A stretch of 64,000 nt of DNA from an uncultured Ulvibacter sp. (GTDB lineage: Bacteria; Bacteroidota; Bacteroidia; Flavobacteriales; Flavobacteriaceae): positions 124,001-188,000 of the forward strand of contig CALKCP010000003.1 in NCBI GenBank assembly GCA_938083445.1. The letters run 5' to 3'. The position numbers and the translations under genes were made by a program. Shown here piece after piece: positions 1 to 9,350 of this stretch; the first letter of the stretch is position 1; each line of letters starts with the position of its first letter. The notes beneath the pieces were generated by a model. It made no database searches, was not told where the DNA came from, and saw nothing but the letters and a program-made list of their open reading frames with translations.

Positions 1-647
1 TTTTCTTCAAAAAATGTTCGTTGTGGTTCAGGGCCCGATATGAGTGCTAGAATGTCATTTTTTATCGGAACCTTTCTTTTATTAAATCGACTTATGAGGC
101 CAATATATTTAATTGAATTCAGTGGTTTCTTTAAACGACCCATTTTTCCGCTGAGATTTTCTTCAGAGTCCATGTCAGGGATCCAGCATTGGTCGAACTT
201 GTTTATTATATTTTGGTGTGTTTTGCTGCTTAAAAAAGTAGTGTTTCCAGAAAGAACGTTCAGTTGATGAGTCACAAAAACCGAGGGTACTTTCTTATTT
301 CTAACACCAAAGCGGTTGTCACTTATAATGCCATCGATTTTTTCTTGCGCAACCAATTCTTTAATAATTGTTTTTTCTGAAAAGATTGCTCTCTGAATAG
401 CGGGCATGTTCAGAAACATTTTCCACTTAAAGTGGGACCCGTTAGTTGGGTATGTGATCTTATATGAGGGTAATTCAACAAATGCTAGGGCCGGAAATTC
501 TTTCCGAAGGAATAACAAGGCATCCCCGTCAGAGCCTAATAGGACGTTGTAATTATGTGAAAGCAATGCTCTGATTATTGGAATGCAGCGGGCTGCATGA
601 CCAAGCCCCCAAAAGAGTGGAGCGACAAGAATAGTTTTTTTAGTCAA
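1..647 (-). CDS. MurG/UDP-glycosyltransferase-like protein, 3' part cut by window edge
   Basis: Reverse strand reads (TTG start) MTKKTILVAPLFWGLGHAARCIPIIRALLSHNYNVLLGSDGDALLFLRKEFPALAFVELPSYKITYP..., with the GLGHAAR motif typical of the N-terminus of GT-B glycosyltransferases; open to window edge. Confidence 0.75.
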   Translation of the reverse strand, partial: MTKKTILVAPLFWGLGHAARCIPIIRALLSHNYNVLLGSDGDALLFLRKEFPALAFVELPSYKITYPTNGSHFKWKMFLNMPAIQRAIFSEKTIIKELVAQEKIDGIISDNRFGVRNKKVPSVFVTHQLNVLSGNTTFLSSKTHQNIINKFDQCWIPDMDSEENLSGKMGRLKKPLNSIKYIGLISRFNKRKVPIKNDILALISGPEPQRTFFEE

Positions 648-735
648 AGTTTTAACTTTAGGTCAAACAGAAAACAAAAGTACTAATAATACCAACCAGT
701 TATTATTTCCTTAATTTTGCAAAAAAAACAGGTTC

Positions 736-1410
736 GTGGGAAGTAAGAATAAATTAAAGCGTTTTAAGGAGAATGAAACATTTGGAAATGTAGTCCAGCC
801 TTCAAGAGAGGAAGCCGTAAATGATTTATTATCTCTTCAAGGAAACTGGAAGAAGAACTTCTTTAAGAATGGAAACCCTATTGTACTTGAACTTGGTTGT
901 GGTAAGGGGGAATATTCGGTGAACCTTGCAAGACTGCACCCAGAAAAGAATTTTTTAGGGATCGATATTAAAGGAGCTCGTTTTTGGAGAGGTGCCAAGA
1001 CCGCACTGGAAGAGAATCTTGCCAATGTTGGGTTTATGCGCACCCAAATAGAGCTAATAGATCTTTTGTTTGCCGAGAATGAAGTGGATGAGATTTGGAT
1101 AACCTTTCCCGATCCCCAAATAAAATACCAACGAACGAAGCATAGGCTCACGAACATTGAATTTCTCCAGAAATATAAAAAAGTGCTCAAGCCCGATGGT
1201 GTGGTGCATTTAAAAACGGACAGTGAGTTTATGCACGGATATACACTTGGACTCTTACATGGCCTAGAGGAAGAAATAGAATATGCACATCACGATGTTT
1301 ATGGAACAGACCATGCGCCAGATGATGTGACTAGGATTCAGACGTTTTATGAGTCTCAATATTTGGAAAAAAATAAAAAAATCACCTACCTGCGATTTAA
1401 ATTTCGTTAG
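736..1410 (+). CDS. trmB: tRNA (guanine-N7-)-methyltransferase
   Basis: LELGCGKGEYSVNLARLHPEKNFLGIDIKGAR and FPDPQIKYQRTKHRLTNIEFL motifs; GTG start. Confidence 0.95.
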   Translation: MGSKNKLKRFKENETFGNVVQPSREEAVNDLLSLQGNWKKNFFKNGNPIVLELGCGKGEYSVNLARLHPEKNFLGIDIKGARFWRGAKTALEENLANVGFMRTQIELIDLLFAENEVDEIWITFPDPQIKYQRTKHRLTNIEFLQKYKKVLKPDGVVHLKTDSEFMHGYTLGLLHGLEEEIEYAHHDVYGTDHAPDDVTRIQTFYESQYLEKNKKITYLRFKFR

Positions 1411-1443
1411 ACTTAAATTGGTATATTCACCGTGTAAAAACTA

Positions 1444-2073
1444 TTGATGTCTGTATTAATTAATTTTCTAGTAGGTTTTGTTGCTGCATTCGTTGGAGTT
1501 GCAACCCCCGGGCTACTTAATATGTCTGCAGCCAAGATTAGTATCAAAGAGGGTCGAAAGGCTGCTGTATTATTTTCTGTAGGTGTGTGTGTTACCGTTT
1601 TAATTCAAACATATGTAGCATTACAATTTGCAAAATACTTGGATCAGCATCCTGAGGTTGTAAGCATGTTGCAAAAAGTGGCTCTGGGAATATTTATATG
1701 TATTACCATTTATTTCTTCTTTATAGCAAAAGATACGCGGCGCGAAGTTCCAGAAAATGTAAAACACTCCAAAACAAATAGATTTTTCTACGGAATGCTT
1801 TTAGGGGTTCTTAATTTACTGCCCTTGCCGTATTGGGTATATATTAGCATTACTTTTTCGGGATTCGGAATGTTTACTTTTTCACAACCTGATCTTATTG
1901 CTGCAGTATCGGCCTCAGGTATTGGGACATTTGCAATGTTATTCCTATACATACAGTTTTTCAAACAGAAAAAAGATAGTATGCCAAGTATGGTAAATAT
2001 GAATTACGTTATTGGCTTGGTAACGGGGCTCATTTCTATTGTAACGTTGGTGAAAATAGTAAAAGAATTTTAA
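1444..2073 (+). CDS. LysE family translocator
   Basis: N-terminal GFVAAFVGVATPGLLNMSAAKISIKEGRKAA motif, about 6 hydrophobic segments. Confidence 0.8.
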   Translation: MMSVLINFLVGFVAAFVGVATPGLLNMSAAKISIKEGRKAAVLFSVGVCVTVLIQTYVALQFAKYLDQHPEVVSMLQKVALGIFICITIYFFFIAKDTRREVPENVKHSKTNRFFYGMLLGVLNLLPLPYWVYISITFSGFGMFTFSQPDLIAAVSASGIGTFAMLFLYIQFFKQKKDSMPSMVNMNYVIGLVTGLISIVTLVKIVKEF

Positions 2074-2402
2074 TGTCGTCATCGGATGGTTTTTTCTATA
2101 AAGTTCATGAGCTTGCAAAATTAATTCCATATGGCAGGGTTACTTCTTATGGTGCTATTGCTAGATATTTAGGAGCATCAGGAAGTGCAAGAATGGTTGG
2201 GTGGGCTATGAATGCTTCAGATAAAAATGGTGATATCCCTGCCCATCGGGTCGTTAATCGATTGGGGTTATTAAGTGGAAAACATCATTTTGAGGGAACG
2301 AATCTCATGCAACAACTATTAGAAAGTGAAGGTGTTGAAGTGATCGATTATAAAGTTCAGAACTTTGAAAAATTATTTTGGGATCCTATGAAGGAATTGT
2401 AA
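2073..2402 (+). CDS. MGMT-family alkyltransferase-like (ATL) protein lacking the acceptor cysteine
   Basis: IPYGRVTSYGAIARYLG...ARMVGWAMN...IPAHRVVNRLG; acceptor PCHR is PAHR. Confidence 0.88.
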   Translation: MSSSDGFFYKVHELAKLIPYGRVTSYGAIARYLGASGSARMVGWAMNASDKNGDIPAHRVVNRLGLLSGKHHFEGTNLMQQLLESEGVEVIDYKVQNFEKLFWDPMKEL

Positions 2403-2432
2403 GATAGGATAAGGCTAGCCGTCCATTTAAAG

Positions 2433-2467
2433 GATTTGATTTTAACTATTCTTTCATAAATCAAATC
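2433..2467. other. Perfect 11-bp inverted repeat (hairpin), possible terminator of the preceding operon
   Basis: gatttgattta / taaatcaaatc arms; no clear U-tract. Confidence 0.4.
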
Positions 2468-2544
2468 AATACTTGCCTTCCCTATTCCGGATTTTATCAA
2501 CTATCTTTGAACTTTAGAATAAATCTAAATTAGGGAGTAGTCAA

Positions 2545-2640
2545 ATGAAAAAGAATACAGCTTCAAAAGTGTTTTCCAAGAACTTCCGGTTTTATATCAG
2601 TTACGATACAATAGATATTAAAAGCAGAGATGAAAATTAA
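2545..2640 (+). CDS. Candidate small ORF (31 aa) overlapping the start of mrp
   Basis: ATG AAA AAG AAT ACA ... GAT GAA AAT TAA = MKKNTASKVFSKNFRFYISYDTIDIKSRDEN; stop lies 3' of the downstream ATG (2630). Confidence 0.3.
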   Translation: MKKNTASKVFSKNFRFYISYDTIDIKSRDEN

Positions 2641-3769
2641 TAAACAAGACATACTTAATGCCCTAAAAACGATAACGGTTGCTGGTGAAGGAAAGGACAT
2701 GGTTGAAAGTGGACAAGTTCAAAATGTTGTTACTTTCGCAGACGAAGTAATCGTTGATTTAGTGCTAACGACGCCAGCTTTGCATATAAAAAAGAGAGCT
2801 GAAACGGATGTAATAAAAGTGATTCAGGAAAAGGTTTATAAAGACGCTAAGGTGGTAGTGAATATTAAAGTAGAAGCGCCACCAGCTGCACAAAACCCGA
2901 ATCTTATTAAAGGAAAGCCAATTCCTGGAATTCAGAACATTGTTGCTGTTGCCTCAGGAAAAGGAGGCGTTGGTAAATCTACGGTAACGGCAAATTTGGC
3001 AGTTACTTTGTCAAAGATGGGGTTTAAAGTAGGAGTCTTGGATGCAGATATTTATGGTCCGTCAATACCTATTATGTTTGATGTGGCAACCGAAAAGCCC
3101 TTGTCTATCAATGTTGATGGAAAAAGCAAAATGAAACCAATAGAGAATTATGGAGTAAAGGTTTTATCAATAGGTTTTTTCACAGAACCTAATCAGGCGG
3201 TAATTTGGAGAGGTCCTATGGCGGCAAAAGCATTGAATCAATTAATTTTTGATGCTGCCTGGGGAGACCTAGATTTTATGCTTATCGATTTACCTCCAGG
3301 AACAGGAGATATTCACTTGAGTATTATGCAATCCTTGCCTATCACAGGGGCTGTTGTTGTAAGTACCCCACAAACGGTCGCATTAGCTGATGCTCGAAAG
3401 GGAGTTGCAATGTTTCGACAGGAGAATATTGACGTGCCAGTTTTAGGAATTATTGAGAATATGGCATTTTTTACACCAGACGAACTCCCCGACAATAAAT
3501 ATTATATTTTTGGAAAGGAAGGTGCTAAAAATTTGGCTGAAGATTTAGAGGTTCCATTTTTAGGTGAGGTGCCACTAGTTCAGAGCATCCGGGAAGCTGG
3601 AGACGCTGGAAGACCGGCAGCTCTACAAACAGACACCCTAATAGAGTCAGCATTCGAAAGTATCACAAAAAATGTTGTACAAGAAACGGTTCTTAGAAAC
3701 GAAAATTTGCCACCAACAGAAGTGATAAAAATTACAACAATGGCGGGTTGCAGTGCTGTAAAAAAATAA
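2630..3769 (+). CDS. Mrp/ApbC/NBP35 family Fe-S carrier P-loop ATPase
   Basis: VASGKGGVGKSTVTANLAVTL deviant Walker A, DADIYGPSIPIMF, LIDLPPGTGD. Confidence 0.95.
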   Translation: MKINKQDILNALKTITVAGEGKDMVESGQVQNVVTFADEVIVDLVLTTPALHIKKRAETDVIKVIQEKVYKDAKVVVNIKVEAPPAAQNPNLIKGKPIPGIQNIVAVASGKGGVGKSTVTANLAVTLSKMGFKVGVLDADIYGPSIPIMFDVATEKPLSINVDGKSKMKPIENYGVKVLSIGFFTEPNQAVIWRGPMAAKALNQLIFDAAWGDLDFMLIDLPPGTGDIHLSIMQSLPITGAVVVSTPQTVALADARKGVAMFRQENIDVPVLGIIENMAFFTPDELPDNKYYIFGKEGAKNLAEDLEVPFLGEVPLVQSIREAGDAGRPAALQTDTLIESAFESITKNVVQETVLRNENLPPTEVIKITTMAGCSAVKK

Positions 3770-3770
3770 T

Positions 3771-4010
3771 ATGACAACAGAACAGTTAACAGAAAAAGTA
3801 GAAGCGGCGTTGGATGAGATCCGACCATTCCTTCAAAGTGATGGAGGTGATATCTCTTTAGTGTCAATTGACGATGACAAATTTGTTAAAGTGAAATTAG
3901 AGGGTGCTTGCGTAGGATGTTCTGTCAATCAAATGACTTTAAAAAGTGGTGTAGAGATGACTATTAAAAAGCATGCTCCTCAAATTGAAAGTGTCATAAA
4001 CATCGATTAG
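3771..4010 (+). CDS. NifU C-terminal domain Fe-S scaffold protein
   Basis: IRPFLQSDGGDISLV...GACVGCSVNQMTLKSGVEMTIK with CxxC. Confidence 0.95.
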   Translation: MTTEQLTEKVEAALDEIRPFLQSDGGDISLVSIDDDKFVKVKLEGACVGCSVNQMTLKSGVEMTIKKHAPQIESVINID

Positions 4011-4083
4011 AGATGCTAGTAATTGTTTAATGGAAGTGAAAGGCAGAAATTGTTTAAATCAATATAATTAGTATTCATTTTAG

Positions 4084-5136
4084 ATGATAAAAACTGATAT
4101 TCTTATTATTGGAGCCGGGCCTACAGGTCTTTTTACTGTTTTCGAGGCGGGGTTGTTAAAGTTAAAATGCCATTTAATTGATGCGCTTCCTATACCGGGT
4201 GGTCAATGTTCAGAAATATATCCAAAAAAACCAATTTACGATATCCCAGCTTTTCCTGAAATATTAGCAGGTGATTTGGTAGATAATCTAATGAAGCAAA
4301 TTGAGCCGTTCCAGCCCGGGTTCACGCTGGGTGAGCGCGCACAAACGATCGAAGCTTTAGAAGATGGCTCGTTTATAGTAACAACGTCAAAAGGAACACG
4401 GCATCAAGCACCCGTCGTTGCTATAGCTGGCGGATTGGGGAGTTTCGAACCAAGAAAGCCTCTTATAGCATCAATTGAAAAATTTGAAGGGAATGGCGTA
4501 GAGTACATCATACGTGACCCAGAATTTTATCGTTCTAAAAAAGTGGTTATTTCTGGTGGTGGTGATTCGGCTCTCGATTGGTGTATCTTTTTATCTGATA
4601 TTGCAGAAAGCGTTACTTTAGTCCATAGAAGGAATGAATTTCGCGGGGCCCTTGACAGTGTGGAAAAGGCACAGGAATTAAAAAATACTGGGAAAATTGA
4701 AATAATTACTCCTGCTGAAATTGTGGACCTGAAGGGTGAAACCAACATTGAAGGCGTCGTGATTAAAAGAGAAAATATAGAGACAACTGTTGCATGTGAC
4801 CACTTTATTCCTTTGTTCGGCTTATCGCCAAAACTTGGACCAATTGCAGATTGGGGATTGGAAATAGAAAAAAATGCCATCAAGGTAGACAATACTCTTG
4901 ATTATCAAACAAACATACCAGGGATTTACGCTATCGGAGACGTAAACACCTATCCAGGAAAGTTAAAATTAATACTTTGTGGTTTTCATGAAGCAACATT
5001 GATGTGTCAAAGTGCCTACAAAAGGATTTTCCCCGATAAGCGTTATGTAATGAAGTACACCACTGTTGGTGGAGTTGAAGGGTTTGATGGCACAAAAAAA
5101 GAAGCGCCAAAAGCTGTTATAAAAGCTATTGTTTAA
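4084..5136 (+). CDS. TrxB-like FAD-dependent ferredoxin-NAD(P)+ reductase
   Basis: IIGAGPTGLFTVFEAG, VISGGGDSALDW, GIYAIGDVNTYPGKLKLILCGFHEA; no redox CxxC, typical of thioredoxin-reductase-like FNR. Confidence 0.9.
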   Translation: MIKTDILIIGAGPTGLFTVFEAGLLKLKCHLIDALPIPGGQCSEIYPKKPIYDIPAFPEILAGDLVDNLMKQIEPFQPGFTLGERAQTIEALEDGSFIVTTSKGTRHQAPVVAIAGGLGSFEPRKPLIASIEKFEGNGVEYIIRDPEFYRSKKVVISGGGDSALDWCIFLSDIAESVTLVHRRNEFRGALDSVEKAQELKNTGKIEIITPAEIVDLKGETNIEGVVIKRENIETTVACDHFIPLFGLSPKLGPIADWGLEIEKNAIKVDNTLDYQTNIPGIYAIGDVNTYPGKLKLILCGFHEATLMCQSAYKRIFPDKRYVMKYTTVGGVEGFDGTKKEAPKAVIKAIV

Positions 5137-5139
5137 CCT

Positions 5140-5469
5140 ATGATTGATATCACTATTACCATTATAGATCGTCAAGGTGTTTCGCATGAAATTAACGCCC
5201 CAACCGATATGAATATGAATTTAATGGAAGTCGTTAAATCTTACGAACTAGCTCCAGAGGGAACGATAGGGGTATGCGGTGGCATGGCGATGTGCGCTTC
5301 TTGCCAATGCTATGTAGAGAGCGGTCACCAACTTCCCGTAATCAGTGACGACGAGGAGGCCATGTTATCTGAAGCGTTTAATGTAAAGACAACCAGTAGG
5401 CTTGGTTGCCAAATTCAAATGAATCCTGAAATGGATGGTCTTAAAGTTGAATTGGCACCGGAGTGCTAG
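5140..5469 (+). CDS. 2Fe-2S ferredoxin (adrenodoxin type)
   Basis: GVCGGMAMCASCQCYVESG...TSRLGCQIQ, four-Cys pattern. Confidence 0.93.
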   Translation: MIDITITIIDRQGVSHEINAPTDMNMNLMEVVKSYELAPEGTIGVCGGMAMCASCQCYVESGHQLPVISDDEEAMLSEAFNVKTTSRLGCQIQMNPEMDGLKVELAPEC

Positions 5470-5554
5470 TCAATCCTTTTCTTTTTTCTAAGAAAAGGGT
5501 CTAAATCCATGGCAAAAGATGCATGTCAAGTTATAGATGATTGAGTCTTATTTT

Positions 5555-5596
5555 AACTTAAAAAAGCTTCAGAAATTTCTGAAGCTTTTTTAAGTT
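5555..5596. terminator. Bidirectional intrinsic terminator between convergent genes
   Basis: Perfect 42-bp palindrome aacttaaaaaagcttcagaaa|tttctgaagcttttttaagtt with A/T tracts on both sides. Confidence 0.9.
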
Positions 5597-5614
5597 AGTG
5601 AAATATACAGCTCA

Positions 5615-6793
5615 TTATTTAAATGCGTTTAAGCCTGTAACATCCATCCCAGTAATTAATAAGTGGATGTCGTGTGTTCCTTCATAGGTGATTACGCTCT
5701 CTAAGTTCATAGAGTGACGCATAATACTATATTCTCCAGTAATTCCCATTCCACCGAGCATTTGCCTTGCTTCACGGGCAATGTTAATCGCCATATCTAC
5801 ATTGTTTCGTTTGGCCATTGAGATTTGCGCGGTAGTTGCTCTACCTTCATTTTTCAATGTTCCTAAACGCCAAGTTAAAAGCTGCGCTTTTGTAATTTCA
5901 GTAATCATTTCAGCCAATTTCTTTTGTTGTAATTGAAACTGTCCAATTGGTTTTCCAAATTGAATTCTCTCTTTAGAATATCGCAATGCAGTATCGTAAC
6001 AATCCATTGCCGCACCGATAGCACCCCACGCAATACCATATCTTGCAGAATCTAGGCAGCCAAGAGGAGCGCCCAATCCAGACTTGTTTGGCAACAAGTT
6101 TTCTTTAGGGACTTTTACATTGTCAAATATTAACTCTCCAGTAGAAGAAGCTCTTAGAGACCATTTATTGTGGGTTTCTGGTGTTGAAAAACCTTCCATT
6201 CCACGCTCCACTATTAACCCACGAATCCTACCCGATTCGTCTTTAGCCCACACAACAGCTACCTGCGCAAAGGGAGCATTGCTTATCCACATTTTTGCAC
6301 CATTTAGTAAGTAATGGTCGCCCATATCTTTATAGTTGGTTGTCATTCCACCTGGATTTGAACCATGATCTGGTTCGGTCAAACCGAAACACCCCATCCA
6401 CTCGCCAGATGCTAATTTAGGTAAATATTTTTGACGTTGTTCTTCGTTACCGTATTTCCAAATGGGATACATAACCAAAGATGATTGCACTGATGCTGTG
6501 CTTCGAACGCCACTATCGCCTCGCTCGATTTCTTGCATAATTAGGCCGTATGATATTTGGTCGAGTCCAGCTCCTCCATATTCTTCAGGGATGTATGGCC
6601 CAAAGGCTCCAATGTCTGCCAAACCTTTAATTATTTGGGTTGGAAATTCTGCTCTCTGAGCGTAATCTTCTATAATTGGTGAAACGTCACGCTTTACCCA
6701 TTCTCGGGCTGCATCACGAACTAATTTGTGTTCATCGGAAAGTAAATCATCAAGAGCGTAATAATCAGGAGCTTCAAATAAATCAGGTTTCAT
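5615..6793 (-). CDS. Acyl-CoA dehydrogenase, glutaryl-CoA dehydrogenase-like
   Basis: CFGLTEPDHGSNPGGMTT, KMWISNAPFAQVAVVWAK, MLGGMGITGEYSIMRH, VITYEGTHDIHLLI. Confidence 0.9.
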   Translation of the reverse strand: MKPDLFEAPDYYALDDLLSDEHKLVRDAAREWVKRDVSPIIEDYAQRAEFPTQIIKGLADIGAFGPYIPEEYGGAGLDQISYGLIMQEIERGDSGVRSTASVQSSLVMYPIWKYGNEEQRQKYLPKLASGEWMGCFGLTEPDHGSNPGGMTTNYKDMGDHYLLNGAKMWISNAPFAQVAVVWAKDESGRIRGLIVERGMEGFSTPETHNKWSLRASSTGELIFDNVKVPKENLLPNKSGLGAPLGCLDSARYGIAWGAIGAAMDCYDTALRYSKERIQFGKPIGQFQLQQKKLAEMITEITKAQLLTWRLGTLKNEGRATTAQISMAKRNNVDMAINIAREARQMLGGMGITGEYSIMRHSMNLESVITYEGTHDIHLLITGMDVTGLNAFK

Positions 6794-6878
6794 CTGTCTG
6801 TGTTTTTTCTATTTACAAATTTAAGTATTGCAATTGAAACACACATTTAATTGAAGATAAATATTTGTGCTCGTTTAT

Positions 6879-7967
6879 TTATTCGTTTATAAATTTCGCT
6901 AATAAACGATGAAAATGGTGAACACCTTTTTCTCTTGTTGGAGAAAAACGACCGGCCTTGTAGAAAGATGAATTCACCCCTTTTTGAACATTTTCAACCA
7001 CAAACTCATCCTCTCGTTCTACTTTTTCCAAACCACTTCCTGCGCCTTTTTCCAGTTTTGAAGGGTCATAGACATAAGAGATAAAAGAAACTTTTGTTCT
7101 ATTAACATCTAAAGGCTTGACAACATTTATAGAAAGTCCCCAGGGATAAAAATTAAACATCATGTTTGGGAAGACCCAATAATAATAGGCCGCTACATTT
7201 TTTCCGTAATCTATGTGGTCTTCTGGCAAATCAAAAACATCAGTAGCTTGATCCGTATAGCCAATTTGAAGGTTACAATAGTCGTATATTTCCGTTTTAT
7301 AGCTCCCGTAATCGAGCACATTATTCAATTCCTCATGAACGAAAGGTACGTGAAAGCCTTCGAGGTAATTATCGCAATACAAAGCCCAATGTGCATGAAC
7401 TAAAAAGTCTTTCGATAATACGGGATCAAGAAAAAATGTGTCTAAAGGCAAGAACCCAACGCGCTCTTTCATTTTGTTAAGCACCCCACTAAACTCGAAA
7501 CTGGGATTAAGACCAGCAAACAATAAAGGCCCCCATTTTTCAATTGGAAACGTATGCAGATTGTCACACGGGCGCGGGAAATCTATAGCCTCTTCGAACT
7601 CGGGCATACTCTCAAAACTTCCGTCTAAACCAAAACGTCTGCCGTGATATGTGCAGATTAATTTTTTTGATTTACCTGGGTTCAAGGCCACAAGGTTTCC
7701 TCTGTGAGTACAGACATTAGACAAGCAACTTATAGTCTCATCAGCCTGCTTTGTAATTAATAGGGGTTCGGTTAAATATCCATCCAACAATACGAATGGA
7801 TGCACCGACTGAGGTAATTTCACCAAATTTTCGTCACCAATCCATTGCCAGGATTTTAGAAAGACCTTTTCTTTTACAGATTCGAAAAGATCTTTATCTC
7901 TATAGAATGAGGCCGGCAGTGTTTCGGCTTTGCTTATATCCGTTTGAATTTTGAATTTGTCTTCCAT
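6879..7967 (-). CDS. Rieske-type ring-hydroxylating oxygenase alpha subunit
   Basis: Rieske motif CTHRGNLVALNPGKSKKLICTYHGRRFGLDG; mononuclear Fe site DNYLEGFHVPFVHEEL; internal Met (MEDKFKIQTD) preferred as start. Confidence 0.88.
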   Translation of the reverse strand: MEDKFKIQTDISKAETLPASFYRDKDLFESVKEKVFLKSWQWIGDENLVKLPQSVHPFVLLDGYLTEPLLITKQADETISCLSNVCTHRGNLVALNPGKSKKLICTYHGRRFGLDGSFESMPEFEEAIDFPRPCDNLHTFPIEKWGPLLFAGLNPSFEFSGVLNKMKERVGFLPLDTFFLDPVLSKDFLVHAHWALYCDNYLEGFHVPFVHEELNNVLDYGSYKTEIYDYCNLQIGYTDQATDVFDLPEDHIDYGKNVAAYYYWVFPNMMFNFYPWGLSINVVKPLDVNRTKVSFISYVYDPSKLEKGAGSGLEKVEREDEFVVENVQKGVNSSFYKAGRFSPTREKGVHHFHRLLAKFINE

Positions 7968-8042
7968 AGGATTTTTAAATGTATATTTAGCAACGTCTAA
8001 ATTTAAGTAATTAAAATCTAATACTTTAATCCAAGGAATACC

Positions 8043-9350
8043 ATGGCTAAAGAACCGCAAAAAATAGGGTTGATTACAACGACCTCACTTGTTATAGGAA
8101 ACATGATTGGAGCGGGTATATTCGTGCTTCCAGCGGCTTTAGCAAAATATGGAAGTATAAGCCTTTTAGGGTGGTTGTTTTCTGCAGCTGGGGCCTTGAT
8201 TCTGGCCAAAATATTTAGCAATTTTAGTGTCATCCTTGCAGGTAAGAGCGGGGGTCCTTATGCGTATTCAAGGGCTGGCTTTGGAGACTTTATTGGTTTT
8301 CTAGTCGCTTGGGGATATTGGGTGTCATGCTGGGTTGGTAATGCGGCTATAGCGGTAGCTGTAATTAGTGCGCTAAGTTTTTTCTTTCCAGTTTTAGAAA
8401 CAAATCCTGTTTATGGGGTGATTCTTGGATTAAGCCTTATATGGCTTTTTACTTGGGTTAATTCTAGAGGCGTAAAAGAGTCAGGGAAAATTCAGGTTTT
8501 CACGACAGTATTAAAATTGGCTCCTTTGGTTTTTGTCATTATAATGGGTCTCTTTTTCTTTCAGCTTGATAATTTCCCCGCTTTTAATTTAACAGCAGAA
8601 AGTAATTTCGCTATTTTCCCTGTTGTTGCGGTGTTGACCTTATATGCATTCTTAGGAATTGAATCGGCGACTATTCCTGCTGAAAATGTTGAAAATCCAG
8701 AAGTAACGGTGCCTCGTGCGACCATGTTGGGCACTATCATTACAACGCTTGTTTATATTCTTGGAACAGTAGTCTTGTTCGGAATACTGCCAGTGGAAAT
8801 TCTAAGAGAATCTCCAACTCCGTTTGCCGATGCAGGAGAAATCATTGGAGGAGAATTCGCAGGATATTTTGTTGCGGCCGGAGCATCAATAGCAGCGATT
8901 GGAGCTTTAAATGGATGGATTCTAATAACGAGCCAGGTGCCTATGGCAATTGCGAAGGATGCTTTGTTCCCAAAGGTTTTTAAAAAGGAAAATAAAAATG
9001 GAGTGCCAATTTTAGGGCTTATAATTGGGAGTGTATTAACCTCTCTTTTAATGTTGATGAATTTTACAGAAGGTTTGGTAGATCAGTTTGAGTTTGTCGT
9101 TCTTCTTACAACCCTCACCTGCTTAGTACCCTATCTTTTCGTGGCTGCGTCCTATGTTGCTGTTTTAATTGACAAAAAACTTCATACAGATAGTGCTGTA
9201 AAAACCTTTGCCTTAGGCGGGTTGGGTTTCTTGTATTCAGTTTGGTCAATATACGGCTCTGGCCACGACACCGTTTTTTACGGGTTTTTATTGCTAATTT
9301 CCGGGATACCTTTTTATGTGTATATGAAGTGGAATAATAGAGAAAAATAA
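8043..9350 (+). CDS. APC-superfamily amino acid permease/antiporter
   Basis: VIGNMIGAGIFVLPAALAKYG, GPYAYSRAGFGDFIGFLVAWGYW, LYAFLGIESATIPAENVENPEVTVPRATMLG. Confidence 0.9.
   Translation: MAKEPQKIGLITTTSLVIGNMIGAGIFVLPAALAKYGSISLLGWLFSAAGALILAKIFSNFSVILAGKSGGPYAYSRAGFGDFIGFLVAWGYWVSCWVGNAAIAVAVISALSFFFPVLETNPVYGVILGLSLIWLFTWVNSRGVKESGKIQVFTTVLKLAPLVFVIIMGLFFFQLDNFPAFNLTAESNFAIFPVVAVLTLYAFLGIESATIPAENVENPEVTVPRATMLGTIITTLVYILGTVVLFGILPVEILRESPTPFADAGEIIGGEFAGYFVAAGASIAAIGALNGWILITSQVPMAIAKDALFPKVFKKENKNGVPILGLIIGSVLTSLLMLMNFTEGLVDQFEFVVLLTTLTCLVPYLFVAASYVAVLIDKKLHTDSAVKTFALGGLGFLYSVWSIYGSGHDTVFYGFLLLISGIPFYVYMKWNNREK

Noticed and set aside
837-1190. 117-aa antisense ORF inside trmB
   Set aside because: Complement of a well-supported gene; no recognisable domain, composition typical of shadow ORF
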